A stretch of DNA of 17,289 bases from an uncultured Clostridia bacterium. Its GTDB lineage: Bacteria > Bacillota > Clostridia > TANB77 > CAG-508. Positions 1 through 7,997 of the stretch are shown here, in pieces. Within the stretch, counting starts at the first letter, position 1. Every line of letters starts with the position of its first letter. The position numbers were made by a program, and so were the translations under genes. The stretch spans positions 1-17,289 of the forward strand of contig CANQES010000021.1 in assembly GCA_947595555.1 (NCBI GenBank), written 5' to 3'. The notes beneath the pieces are model-generated. The model saw only the letters and a program-made list of their open reading frames with translations, did no database searches and was not told where the DNA came from.

Positions 1-120
1 CGTGAATATGCTGGCGGATTCCATGCAGCAGGAGACTGAGCCGGCGCCGCCGTTGGACTCTGACGGATAGAGACCGATACGGCCAGAAACTGGATAGCTA
101 CTAGCACTGTTAATGTAATT
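1..120 (-). other. Candidate DGR-type variable region (left FGE-fold gene)
   Basis: These 40 codons directly follow the RGG motif. Thirty-one end in C or T, and adenine makes up 25 of 120 coding-strand bases, low for this AT-rich genome. Bases 1-66 contain 42 G or C (64%). Runs such as AAC GGC GGC GCC GGC and TCC TGC TGC look like AAC template codons randomised at the first two positions, the pattern left by adenine-specific DGR mutagenesis. The position, at the C-terminus of an FGE/C-type-lectin fold, is where DGR variable regions normally sit. The template repeat and reverse transcriptase are not in the window, so this is an inference. The alternative is a chimeric or foreign end. Confidence 0.45.
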
Positions 121-1380
121 GCCTCCTCGACTAACTCGACCGTTGGTGTAGGAAGCTTCCATAGTCCATTCCCTTACATTTCCTGCCATATCATAGATAT
201 TTTTTACTTTATTACTTTCTTTATTTTCTCCAGTTTCTATGTCTGTTCCTGTATTTTTTACTTCATTATTTGAAATGTCACTATACCATCCCATTCCTGT
301 ACTATCTTCGATATATTTTTTTCCCTTTTGATTATCTACATCTTTTATCCATCTCATTACTGCATCCCATTGCACTCCATAACATAACGTACTTTTTACA
401 CTTATATAATTTTGCTGTTCTGCAAATCCTCTTGCTACTTCTACTGCTCCACCTGTTTCTGTTGTCATGTCATTTACATTAGACCAGCCTATTTTATTAT
501 ATACTGTTGCTCCTTTTTTACATACCATATCTCCTCTTATTCCAGTATTGCTAGTATTTGTATCAGTTGTTCCTGCCTCATATCTTCCTATATAAAATCC
601 TCCATTTTCTTTCACACTTTTATACATGTCTTGAGCTTCTTTTTTTGTCCCTGTTGCTCCTTCTTCTACTGTCACTCCATCTCCTTCTGGTTCATAACAT
701 TTTCCACTTGTAGGTTTATCTGACACGAATTCACATCCTTGATGGTTACCTTCTACATAACCATCTTCTCTTTTAAATTCATTAAAGTTTTCTACTGGCA
801 CCCACACAAATTGATTTTCATCTTTGTCTTCTATTACCAAACCCTCATCTACTGCCTCTTTTGTTGGTCCAGCTTCTGAACTTCCCCATTTTGCTTTTCC
901 TTCATCTACTGGCTTAAATCCTTCAGGTATTATTGGATTAGTACTTGATGCCTTCTGTCCATCAATTGTACTAGATGCAGTAAATATTCCTGTTTCTGAA
1001 TCTGGATTTCCTGGTTTGTCTACTTGTGAATCTTCTTTTCCAAAGTCTATTGTTCTATTTCCTATTGTTATTTTTCCTGTTTCTTCTATTGTTTCTCTTT
1101 CTTCTGATGTTAATAAGTTTCTCTCTTCTAAGCTTTCTAATAATTCTTTCAATGTTTGCACTGTTACTTGTGCTGTTTGGCTATCCATTTTTTTATTAGT
1201 TTTCCACAAGTTGCATTCTTCTTCTACTGTTGCTCCTCTTGTTTCTACTTTTGCCTTTTCTGCTTGGGACAATATTCCATTTTCTCCTGTTAGTGTTGCT
1301 ATACTTACTCCTGCTAAAATTAATAATACTATTATAGTTATTACTAATGCAATTAATGTTATTCCTTTGTTTTTTCTCAT
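1..1380 (-). CDS. Pilin-headed FGE-sulfatase (SUMF1-fold) surface protein, C-terminus cut by window edge
   Basis: 460 codons are open from ATG at 1380 to the window edge; the 3' end is missing. Residues 5-30 form a prepilin-type head: KG followed by ITLIALVITII and a long hydrophobic helix, with Ala where pilins usually have Glu at +5. A variable charged stalk follows (about 35-180). From about 190 there is an FGE-sulfatase domain, with FVWVPV, GGFYIGRYEAG, a WDAVMRWI segment, NIYDMAGNVREW and SRGG. True FGEs oxidise a sulfatase cysteine, but many bacterial members of the fold are ligand-binding C-type-lectin-like proteins, and a pilin-type exported protein is more likely one of these. The start is fixed by GGAGG at 9 nt spacing and by the promoter at 1447-1475; an ATG 8 nt upstream is out of frame and stops at once. 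Residues after RGG (bases 1-120) have odd codon use and G+C, and the GFR motif that usually closes this fold is not seen before the edge. Confidence 0.88.
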   Translation of the reverse strand, partial: MRKNKGITLIALVITIIVLLILAGVSIATLTGENGILSQAEKAKVETRGATVEEECNLWKTNKKMDSQTAQVTVQTLKELLESLEERNLLTSEERETIEETGKITIGNRTIDFGKEDSQVDKPGNPDSETGIFTASSTIDGQKASSTNPIIPEGFKPVDEGKAKWGSSEAGPTKEAVDEGLVIEDKDENQFVWVPVENFNEFKREDGYVEGNHQGCEFVSDKPTSGKCYEPEGDGVTVEEGATGTKKEAQDMYKSVKENGGFYIGRYEAGTTDTNTSNTGIRGDMVCKKGATVYNKIGWSNVNDMTTETGGAVEVARGFAEQQNYISVKSTLCYGVQWDAVMRWIKDVDNQKGKKYIEDSTGMGWYSDISNNEVKNTGTDIETGENKESNKVKNIYDMAGNVREWTMEASYTNGRVSRGGNYINSASSYPVSGRIGLYPSESNGGAGSVSCCMESASIFT

Positions 1381-1446
1381 TTTCTCATTCCTCCGCTTTC
1401 TTTTGTTATTATGTCCTTTTTTATATTTAGTATTCTTTTATTTGTT

Positions 1447-1475
1447 ATTCTATCAATGTGCTTGAGTTATGTCAA
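1447..1475 (-). promoter_or_regulatory. Sigma-A-type promoter of the left FGE-fold gene
   Basis: Read on the minus strand, the -35 box is TTGACA (1470-1475, perfect), followed by a 17-nt spacer and a -10 box TAGAAT (1447-1452, 5 of 6). It lies 66 nt upstream of the ATG at 1380, downstream of the terminator of the cohesin operon. The gene therefore has its own transcription unit. Confidence 0.85.
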
Positions 1476-1530
1476 GATGTTATACAATATTATTTCATAT
1501 TTTTTACTTTACATTTATTATATTAATACA

Positions 1531-1560
1531 TTAAAAAGACGTCTTACTTGACGTCTTTTA
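1531..1560 (-). terminator. Rho-independent terminator of the cohesin/dockerin operon
   Basis: A 10-bp perfect inverted repeat, AAAAGACGTC (1534-1543) with GACGTCTTTT (1550-1559), encloses a 6-nt loop. On the minus strand the hairpin is followed by a short U-run (CTTTTTAA). It starts 6 nt after the stop codon at 1566, so it ends the two-gene operon. The 185-base gap from 1381 to 1565 holds this hairpin, the promoter at 1447-1475 and the ribosome binding site of the left gene. Confidence 0.85.
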
Positions 1561-1565
1561 GATTG

Positions 1566-2456
1566 TTATTTCTCATTTTTATCATTTGGAATGTCATTTT
1601 TTAATTCTTCACTTTGCATCTCTATTCTCATATTTAAGATTTTGATTCTAATAAAGAATATTGCAGTAACAGCTATTGCTATACCTATTAATATGGTTAT
1701 ATAATCACTAGTTCCTGAATATGGAATTCTGTCAATTGGTAATGATGATAAATTAGCAGTATTATCTTTTTTATTATTACTTCCATTATTATTGTTTGAA
1801 TTATTATTTATTAAGCTGTTATTTGGATTATTGGTGTTTCCAGAATTACCTGTGCTTCCTGAACCTCCTAAATATCCAGGATTTGTTGGATTACTAGGGT
1901 TTTGTGGATTTGTAGGAGTACTAGGGTTTGAAGGATTACTTGGGTTACTTGGATTAGTTGGATTTACTGTACTTCCTGTAATATTAATGCTTGTTTCTAA
2001 ATCACTATTCTTATATCCTCCGCCACTTCCTCCATTTGCAAGGACTAATTCAGATAATTTAATTTTAACATCATTTACATTTTCTTTTTTTGCTATAAAG
2101 GTAATTGTGCATAAATCTTCTCCTGTTAATGGTGAATAATCTTCATCTCTATCTGCTATAAGCATTCCATTTTCCTCATTATATGATGGTGCTTTCCATT
2201 TTCCTATACCTGAACAACTTTCATATTCTAAGGCATCTTTATCATAATCTAAAACTGCACTATATGCAATAATTCCTTTATCAGCTTTTAATTCATCTAA
2301 TCTTAATGTAACTACTATTTCTTCACCTTTATTATATTGACTTTTAGGTGTAGTTAGACTACATCTTGATGAACTAATTGTCGCAAATGTATTTGAAACT
2401 AAAATACTCATCATAAACAATGTCATAAGTAATAAAATTAAAATTTTCTTTTTCAT
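1566..2456 (-). CDS. Surface-anchored cohesin-domain protein
   Basis: 296 aa. A signal peptide (1-25) is followed by a cohesin-like beta-sandwich (about 28-160). Typical cohesin features are YNKGEEIVVTLRLDEL near the start, then AVLDYDKDALEYESC and GEDLCTITFIAK. Next comes a linker of repeated NPS/NPT units (about 164-194) and an Asn/Ser/Gly-rich stretch to about 235. The C-terminus has IPYSG (244-248), one hydrophobic helix (about 252-269) and a basic start to the tail. This resembles an LPXTG sorting signal with L to I and T to S changes, but the roughly 27-residue tail is long for a sortase substrate, so a plain transmembrane anchor is equally possible. AAAGGAG precedes the ATG, 14 nt after the upstream transglutaminase/dockerin gene. 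Inference: it displays a cohesin at the envelope to hold the dockerin-bearing product of that gene. Cohesin call confident; partner inferred. Confidence 0.85.
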   Translation of the reverse strand: MKKKILILLLMTLFMMSILVSNTFATISSSRCSLTTPKSQYNKGEEIVVTLRLDELKADKGIIAYSAVLDYDKDALEYESCSGIGKWKAPSYNEENGMLIADRDEDYSPLTGEDLCTITFIAKKENVNDVKIKLSELVLANGGSGGGYKNSDLETSINITGSTVNPTNPSNPSNPSNPSTPTNPQNPSNPTNPGYLGGSGSTGNSGNTNNPNNSLINNNSNNNNGSNNKKDNTANLSSLPIDRIPYSGTSDYITILIGIAIAVTAIFFIRIKILNMRIEMQSEELKNDIPNDKNEK

Positions 2457-2470
2457 AGTTTCTCCTTTAA

Positions 2471-5400
2471 TTATTCATTTTTCAAGTCAGAGTATAAATC
2501 GTCAAGTTTTTTAATAAACACTAATTTAATTCTTGAAATATCATTTACTGTAATTCCTTCACTATTATCAGTTTCAAGTGCTTCTAAGTAAGCTCCTGCT
2601 AGTACTTCTTTTCCAATATAATGTAGTTTTGCTCTTGCTACGTCATTTACTGTTATGTCTCCATCTCCATCTGCATCTCCTCTTACTGCAAATGTCCATA
2701 TCTTAGTTCCTACTGTTACTGTATCTCCTGTTGACATTTTATTTTTTACTTCTTCTACAAGAGTTGACATACGTGTTTCTTCTGCTGATGTATGATATTT
2801 TGGAGTTTGTGTATAACTTATTAATTTGTTAAATTCTTCAAAAGTCATGTTAAGAGGAACATTGATAATATTTGCATCTTCCTTCATTGTAACATGCTGT
2901 GCTTCTGCTTCTGGTTTTAATGTAAGAGTTTCATCGATTATTTTTGTTATGTCAACAGTTTTAGTAATATCACTTGCTGTTATAATAGCCTTTTCTCCTG
3001 TATTGCCTGTTCCCGCTTCTATATTTTTCAAAGAAATTGTTGTAGCTTTATTTAATTGTTCATCTAATGCTAAGTCTTGTTTTACTTTAAATTTTGCAGT
3101 AAATACTTCTTCACCAGCATTTGATACTAATTCATGATTTGCTGTTTCAGTATAGAATTTCTTTGTAGCAACATCATAAGAATAACTCCATCCACTAGAC
3201 ATACTTCCTGAAGTTCCTTCTGTATCATATTCTAATGTTGCACTATCATAATCTAAAATACCTCCAATAGTATTTATTCCAGCTCCTACATTTGATATGT
3301 CTTCAATTGAGAATACAACTTCAAATTTGTCCCCTGGATGTAAATTTTGTACTTCTGATTTTGCTGCATGGTCATCTTCTTCAGAGTCTTTTACGTCATG
3401 ATAAGCTTTTGCTGTTAAAGTTAATGATGGTATGTTTATAACTGGTTGTGATACAACTGTTGCACCCATTTGAGCTTCTTTTTCATGTACACTTTTAGCA
3501 GCAAATGCTACTTTTAGCATTGTAGATTCTCCTGAAAGTTTATTATAATCTACATCTATTGTGTATTCAGTTGGATTTTCTTTAAAGTCTATAGGTTCGT
3601 CTCCAAGCATGATTTCATCAATGTCATAACCTTCATCTGCAACAATTTTAAATTGTTTAGTATTTTCTGTATCCTTTTTCAATGTATTAATTGTTTTGGC
3701 TGCTGTTTCAGTAGCTTTATCTATAACGTTTCCACCTTCTGTAGTATTCAATACAACTGTTTTATCAACATTATTTTCGTCTTTTTCTGTTTTTGTTACA
3801 GCTGCTATTGTGAATGGGCTAAAACTATATACTTCAACAATTAAACCTAATTCTGTTATTGTACAAGGAATTTCTTCTACTCCTATAATGTCACCTTGCT
3901 CATTCTTTTTATAGTGGTAAGCTTTAAATGTTACTCCTGCATCGTTTGGTCCATATCCTTGTGGGAATCCAAGCATTACTCTAACTCCCATTCCTGTTTT
4001 TAAATCTTTTTGTTGTTGTTTACATAGAGTAAGATTTATATTATATGTTTCTGTTGTTTTAACTTCACGATTTTCAGCTTCTTTTGTTAAATAGTCATTT
4101 AATTCATTTTTCATAGCAATGTCTTCAGACATTGTTGTTTTTGTTGTTACAAGTGTTAATCTGTGCTTTAATATATCTGCTAGTTCTTTCATTTTTTCTT
4201 CACTTACATCTTCTAGCCCCATTTGTGTCATGTCAATATTATCATCCATTAATACTGGTTTTCCATATACATTCAAATTAAATCCTTGTGCTGTATATGC
4301 ATAAGCTGAACATTCATGAGCACATGAATAAATTGTAGATAATGGCGCCTTATGGCTTGTAGTTCCCATTAAACCACTAAATTCGAAAATGTAATAAACC
4401 GTATCATCTGCCCACATTTCACTAGGTGTAAATTCAAATGTAAATGTACTTTGACCATCAAATTTGAAATTTGTAATTTTATATTTTAATCTAGGATTTG
4501 ATTGTCCTCCTACAGTAATTTCTTCTGTTGCATCTCTATAAGTGTCAGTTAGTGGGTCTAGTATCATAACGCGTACTGATGGGTCTTTTCCTGTATCATC
4601 AGGAATTAATACATCATCATATTCAATAGTAACAGGATATGTTTTTCCAATGTATTGAACACTACTTACTGTTGGATTTGCTCTTTTTACATAAGGTGGA
4701 GCAACATAGCTACCATTAGGGTTATGAAGTATATCTGTTTTGTAAATAAGTGATGTTTCTGTTCCTTGATATACAGTTTGTTTTACTATTTCTTCTATAT
4801 CACCAGTCTCTTTTTTTGGTGCTGGAGCAATATTGGTTACTGCTACTTGTAAGTAACTTACATGAACTACCATGAATTCTATATAATTTTCTGTATCATT
4901 CATTCCTGAATGTTCATAAATATCAGGACGTGGATATGCCCATCCAGAACTACGTGTTACTCCATCTCTACCTTCTTGATAGAAATTTGTAAGTATATAC
5001 ATACCATCTTCTTCAATTGCTTTTTGACATCCGTGTCCATTATAACTTACTCTTAAAATAGCAGTTGAAGTTGAATCTTCTTGATTATAACTTTCATCAT
5101 CTAATTCTACTTTTAAAGGTCCTTGATTGAATATTACATCAAATTTATCACTTACTGTTTCTATTTCTGGATATGAAAATTCAAAGTTTGATTCTGATAA
5201 AATTCCTGTTGGTACATGTTTATACATTTTATCTGCTCCAACTAGGAAATATTCTGCACTTATATCTTCGTCACTTTTAATGTCATCAGAATTATCAAAA
5301 GTTACATCCATTGCATACCATTTTTCATCACTTAATTGAACATAGTTCCACATATGCTCTTCTGGTTGATTTTCTGTTACTCTATAAATACCTCTAACTA

Positions 5401-6190
5401 GTACACAAGGTATTCCTAATCTATCTAATACTACTTTTAATGCTCTTGCAAAACCTTCGCAAACAGCATTTCCTTCTTGTAATCCAAATACACCATAAGT
5501 TGTTCTTATAGTATATGGATGGTCTGTTTGATGTTCATATGTATATTTTGTTAGTTTTATAATTTCATGGTGTACTAATTTAATTTGTTGCTCTACTAAG
5601 TCTTGACCAGCTTGTAAATCGTTTTTCTTATCTTGTGCTTTTTTTACAATGTCGTTTATTTTTGCGTCAACTGTAGCAATTGCTGTTTTTATTTTTTCTT
5701 CGTTTATGCTATTATCATCATTTAGAAATTCTTTGTTGATGTAATTATCACTTCTACCTGTTCCTAAATAAAGATGTTTCTTTCCTTCTTGCATTGTTAC
5801 TCTCATTGTAAGATAGTCAAAATCTACATAGAAAATATTTGGGTTATCAGCAACGAAAGCGTCTCTTGCTGCTCCCATTGAGTTTAATAAATCTTGTGAT
5901 CCTGCTGCAAATTGTTCTAGTTTAGCTTCTTGATTTGCAATTCCTGTAACTTCTCTACTTATATTACCTTTTTGCAAATCTCCTGTTTTATACATGTCTT
6001 CCATTATGTTGTAAAAGACTTTTGCATCTTCTGTAAGTTGTTTATAAAAATATTTTGTTGCAACAGTTGTAGGTGTTGTTCCTAAATCTTCAGCATATAC
6101 ATAAGATAAATTGCCAAAATTAAAGTAGCTTAATTGGGCTACAAACATTACAACAAGTAAAGTAATTGAAATAATTTTTTTAGTTTTCAT
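2471..6190 (-). CDS. Secreted transglutaminase-like protein with cohesin and dockerin modules
   Basis: 1239 aa, exported; the signal peptide ends at about VYA33. A transglutaminase-like (papain-fold) domain spans roughly 190-310. Its likely triad is Cys244 in NAVCEGFARAL, His279 in EEHMWNYVQ and Asp295 in WYAMDVTFD, all in the usual context. The family includes peptidases and cross-linkers; the substrate cannot be read from sequence. A long middle of beta-rich modules follows, including a repeat-like segment near EGGNV and DEGYDIDEI. A cohesin-like domain lies at about 922-1075 (LHPGDKFEVVFSIEDI, GGILDYDSATLEYD). The C-terminus (about 1169-1232) is a type I dockerin: GDADGDGDITVNDVARAKL, then a second, degenerate loop TDNSEGITVNDISRIKL. 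Carrying both a cohesin and a dockerin lets the protein bridge partners or chain with itself. GGGAGG precedes the ATG; the promoter is at 6218-6246. It is first in an operon with the anchored cohesin gene. Confidence 0.88.
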   Translation of the reverse strand: MKTKKIISITLLVVMFVAQLSYFNFGNLSYVYAEDLGTTPTTVATKYFYKQLTEDAKVFYNIMEDMYKTGDLQKGNISREVTGIANQEAKLEQFAAGSQDLLNSMGAARDAFVADNPNIFYVDFDYLTMRVTMQEGKKHLYLGTGRSDNYINKEFLNDDNSINEEKIKTAIATVDAKINDIVKKAQDKKNDLQAGQDLVEQQIKLVHHEIIKLTKYTYEHQTDHPYTIRTTYGVFGLQEGNAVCEGFARALKVVLDRLGIPCVLVRGIYRVTENQPEEHMWNYVQLSDEKWYAMDVTFDNSDDIKSDEDISAEYFLVGADKMYKHVPTGILSESNFEFSYPEIETVSDKFDVIFNQGPLKVELDDESYNQEDSTSTAILRVSYNGHGCQKAIEEDGMYILTNFYQEGRDGVTRSSGWAYPRPDIYEHSGMNDTENYIEFMVVHVSYLQVAVTNIAPAPKKETGDIEEIVKQTVYQGTETSLIYKTDILHNPNGSYVAPPYVKRANPTVSSVQYIGKTYPVTIEYDDVLIPDDTGKDPSVRVMILDPLTDTYRDATEEITVGGQSNPRLKYKITNFKFDGQSTFTFEFTPSEMWADDTVYYIFEFSGLMGTTSHKAPLSTIYSCAHECSAYAYTAQGFNLNVYGKPVLMDDNIDMTQMGLEDVSEEKMKELADILKHRLTLVTTKTTMSEDIAMKNELNDYLTKEAENREVKTTETYNINLTLCKQQQKDLKTGMGVRVMLGFPQGYGPNDAGVTFKAYHYKKNEQGDIIGVEEIPCTITELGLIVEVYSFSPFTIAAVTKTEKDENNVDKTVVLNTTEGGNVIDKATETAAKTINTLKKDTENTKQFKIVADEGYDIDEIMLGDEPIDFKENPTEYTIDVDYNKLSGESTMLKVAFAAKSVHEKEAQMGATVVSQPVINIPSLTLTAKAYHDVKDSEEDDHAAKSEVQNLHPGDKFEVVFSIEDISNVGAGINTIGGILDYDSATLEYDTEGTSGSMSSGWSYSYDVATKKFYTETANHELVSNAGEEVFTAKFKVKQDLALDEQLNKATTISLKNIEAGTGNTGEKAIITASDITKTVDITKIIDETLTLKPEAEAQHVTMKEDANIINVPLNMTFEEFNKLISYTQTPKYHTSAEETRMSTLVEEVKNKMSTGDTVTVGTKIWTFAVRGDADGDGDITVNDVARAKLHYIGKEVLAGAYLEALETDNSEGITVNDISRIKLVFIKKLDDLYSDLKNE

Positions 6191-6217
6191 AAAAAACCTC
6201 CCTTTTTAATCTATTCT

Positions 6218-6246
6218 ATTTTATCATAAATTTGTAAAAAAAGCAA
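6218..6246 (-). promoter_or_regulatory. Promoter of the transglutaminase/cohesin operon
   Basis: On the minus strand the -35 box is TTGCTT (6241-6246, 4 of 6), the spacer is 17 nt and the -10 box is TAAAAT (6218-6223, 5 of 6). Transcription should start near 6211, about 20 nt before the ATG at 6190. It lies in the 92-base gap after the glycosyltransferase gene, in which I saw no convincing terminator. Confidence 0.7.
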
Positions 6247-6282
6247 TATATTTCCTAACACAAAATCTTACAGCAATATTAT

Positions 6283-7827
6283 TTATGCTTTAAACATATT
6301 TTTCAAACATCCATAAAAAGATATATCTTTGCGATACATAAGATATTTTCTTATAGCATATTGCCAAATCAATAATTTATAATACTTAGGAGACATTTGT
6401 TTAAAAATTTTTCCCTGCACTAAAAAAAATTTTTCATCATATTTATAAGAATGCCAATTACTCGAAATTTGTAATACTTCTCCAATCTTTTTATTTATAA
6501 ATAAAACCTTTAGTTTTTTTCTTAAGGCTTCATATAAAAATATTTGTTCTTCACCTCTATTTAAAGAAGTACCAATTCCAAAATTTTCATTAAAATATAA
6601 TTGATTTTTTAAAATAGACTCTTTTTTAAATGAAATTTCAACTGATTGAACTTTCATAGCATTTATCCAATTAACTTTTTGGTTTCTTATTTTTTTGATT
6701 TTCCTTTTTTTATTTTTGCTTTCTATGTAGAAACATATTATATCAGCATCATTATATTTATTCCAATATTTTAGCATGATTTTTTTATATTCGTTGTTAT
6801 AAATTACATCATCATCTGCTAAAAGTACAATTTTTTCATTTGCATTGTTTATAACATTATTTCTACTTTTGCTAAGTCCTTTTTCATTTTTTGTAATAAC
6901 ATTCTCATTTTTTATATCTATTTTTTCTTGATTAACTTGATTTATTATTAAATACTTTGAAACTATATTCATCTTTTTTATTAATTCGTCAACTTCTCTA
7001 TCATTTTTTAAATTTTGTGTAGAAACTGCAACTTGAATATCAGTAATTCTTTCTATTTGACTCATATTACTTGTTCTTTTTATAATAGCATTTAATATAT
7101 AGTTTATGAAATATTTTATCGATTTTAATAACCTTAACTTTTCAATTTTTCTATATGCCTTCCATCTATAAAATACCGTAATATATTTATTAGAACTTCT
7201 AGAATTTTTGGTTTTTCTATAATATGCTAGCACTTCATTTTGACCATAAGCAGTATATCCCTTTTTTAATATTTTCCACCATGTTAATACATCTTCGTTC
7301 ATTTCATTTGGCATATAACAATATCTTTTTGGAATTTTATTTAAGTCAATTATAGCTGTAATTGTTAATATTCTTATATTTGATAAAGCTTGATTGTAAT
7401 TTAATTTTTCTTTTATTTTTACTGGTTTTGTAGCTTTTGTTCCACTATCATTCATATATTCAAAAGAGCAATATGCAAATTCACAATTTTTTTTATTCAT
7501 AAAATCAATTTGTGATTCCAACTTATTTTTTAGCCATATATCATCTGAATCTAAAAATGTTAAATATCTACCTTTTGCCCTTCTTATACCTATATTTCTA
7601 GCAATTGATACTCCTCTATGCCTATTTAGTTTTATTATTTTTATTTGGTTATTATTTTGCATATATTTTTTTATTATGTCTACACTATTATCCTGTGAGT
7701 TATCATCTATAAATATTGCTTCATAATTTTTATATGTTTGCTCTTCTATACTTTTTATTGTACTATCTATATATTTTGCCGAATTATATACAGGAATTAT
7801 AATACTTACTAGCTCATCATTTTTCAT
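6283..7827 (-). CDS. Bifunctional family 2 glycosyltransferase (two GT-A domains)
   Basis: 514 aa, no signal peptide or clear membrane helix, so cytoplasmic or peripheral. Domain 1 (about 5-250) is a classic GT2: SIIIPVYN at 8-15, DDNS at 41-44, GVSIARNIGI at 72-81, the DXD-type metal site DSDD at 93-96, and the likely base in NEDVLTWW at 178-179. Domain 2 (about 262-514) is a second, more divergent GT-A unit: GLSKSRNN at 317-324, ADDD at 337-340 as nucleotide-sugar/metal site, and GIGTSLNRGEEQIF near its acceptor end. Two transferases on one chain often add consecutive sugars; donors and acceptors cannot be told from sequence. AAGGAG sits 7 nt before the ATG. It follows the O-antigen-ligase-like gene and probably works in the same surface-polysaccharide pathway. 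GT2 identity is strong for domain 1, moderate for domain 2. Confidence 0.88.
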   Translation of the reverse strand: MKNDELVSIIIPVYNSAKYIDSTIKSIEEQTYKNYEAIFIDDNSQDNSVDIIKKYMQNNNQIKIIKLNRHRGVSIARNIGIRRAKGRYLTFLDSDDIWLKNKLESQIDFMNKKNCEFAYCSFEYMNDSGTKATKPVKIKEKLNYNQALSNIRILTITAIIDLNKIPKRYCYMPNEMNEDVLTWWKILKKGYTAYGQNEVLAYYRKTKNSRSSNKYITVFYRWKAYRKIEKLRLLKSIKYFINYILNAIIKRTSNMSQIERITDIQVAVSTQNLKNDREVDELIKKMNIVSKYLIINQVNQEKIDIKNENVITKNEKGLSKSRNNVINNANEKIVLLADDDVIYNNEYKKIMLKYWNKYNDADIICFYIESKNKKRKIKKIRNQKVNWINAMKVQSVEISFKKESILKNQLYFNENFGIGTSLNRGEEQIFLYEALRKKLKVLFINKKIGEVLQISSNWHSYKYDEKFFLVQGKIFKQMSPKYYKLLIWQYAIRKYLMYRKDISFYGCLKNMFKA

Positions 7828-7945
7828 TTATTTGCTCCTTTTTTTCTAGTGCAAATTCATATATCTTTTTTTGTTGTTCTAACAACTTGATTATCTCATC
7901 TTTTGTTAATCTATTTTTTTCTTTATTGGTAATATTTGTTATCAT
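7817..7945 (-). CDS. Short open frame: small protein or displaced C-terminus of the ligase gene
   Basis: The 170-base gap between the ligase stop (7998) and the glycosyltransferase start is open in one minus frame from about 8026 to a stop at 7817. The only ATG is at 7945, giving 42 aa (MITNITNKEKNRLTKDE and on), rich in Lys, Glu and Asn and probably helical. No good ribosome binding site precedes it. The open stretch before the ATG (NDKKYIEQFANIIIEENEA) is also protein-like. Removing one A from the AAA codon at 8001-8003 would join the whole stretch to the ligase frame, extending it to about 705 aa and overlapping the glycosyltransferase start by 11 nt, as operon genes often do. I prefer the frameshift reading; a separate small gene is possible. 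Confidence 0.35.
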   Translation of the reverse strand: MITNITNKEKNRLTKDEIIKLLEQQKKIYEFALEKKEQINEK

Positions 7946-7997
7946 TGCTTCATTTTCTTCAATAATTATATTAGCAAATTGTTCTATATATTTTTTA

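Noticed and set aside
2..70. G+C-rich plus-strand open frame at the left edge
   Set aside because: It is short, has no ribosome binding site and lies antisense to the FGE-fold gene. Its openness follows from the G+C-rich codons on the other strand.
1860..1985. Tandem near-repeats of a GGATTACTTGG type on the plus strand
   Set aside because: They are the reverse of the NPS/NPT-coding linker of the cohesin protein; a protein-level low-complexity repeat, not a DNA element.
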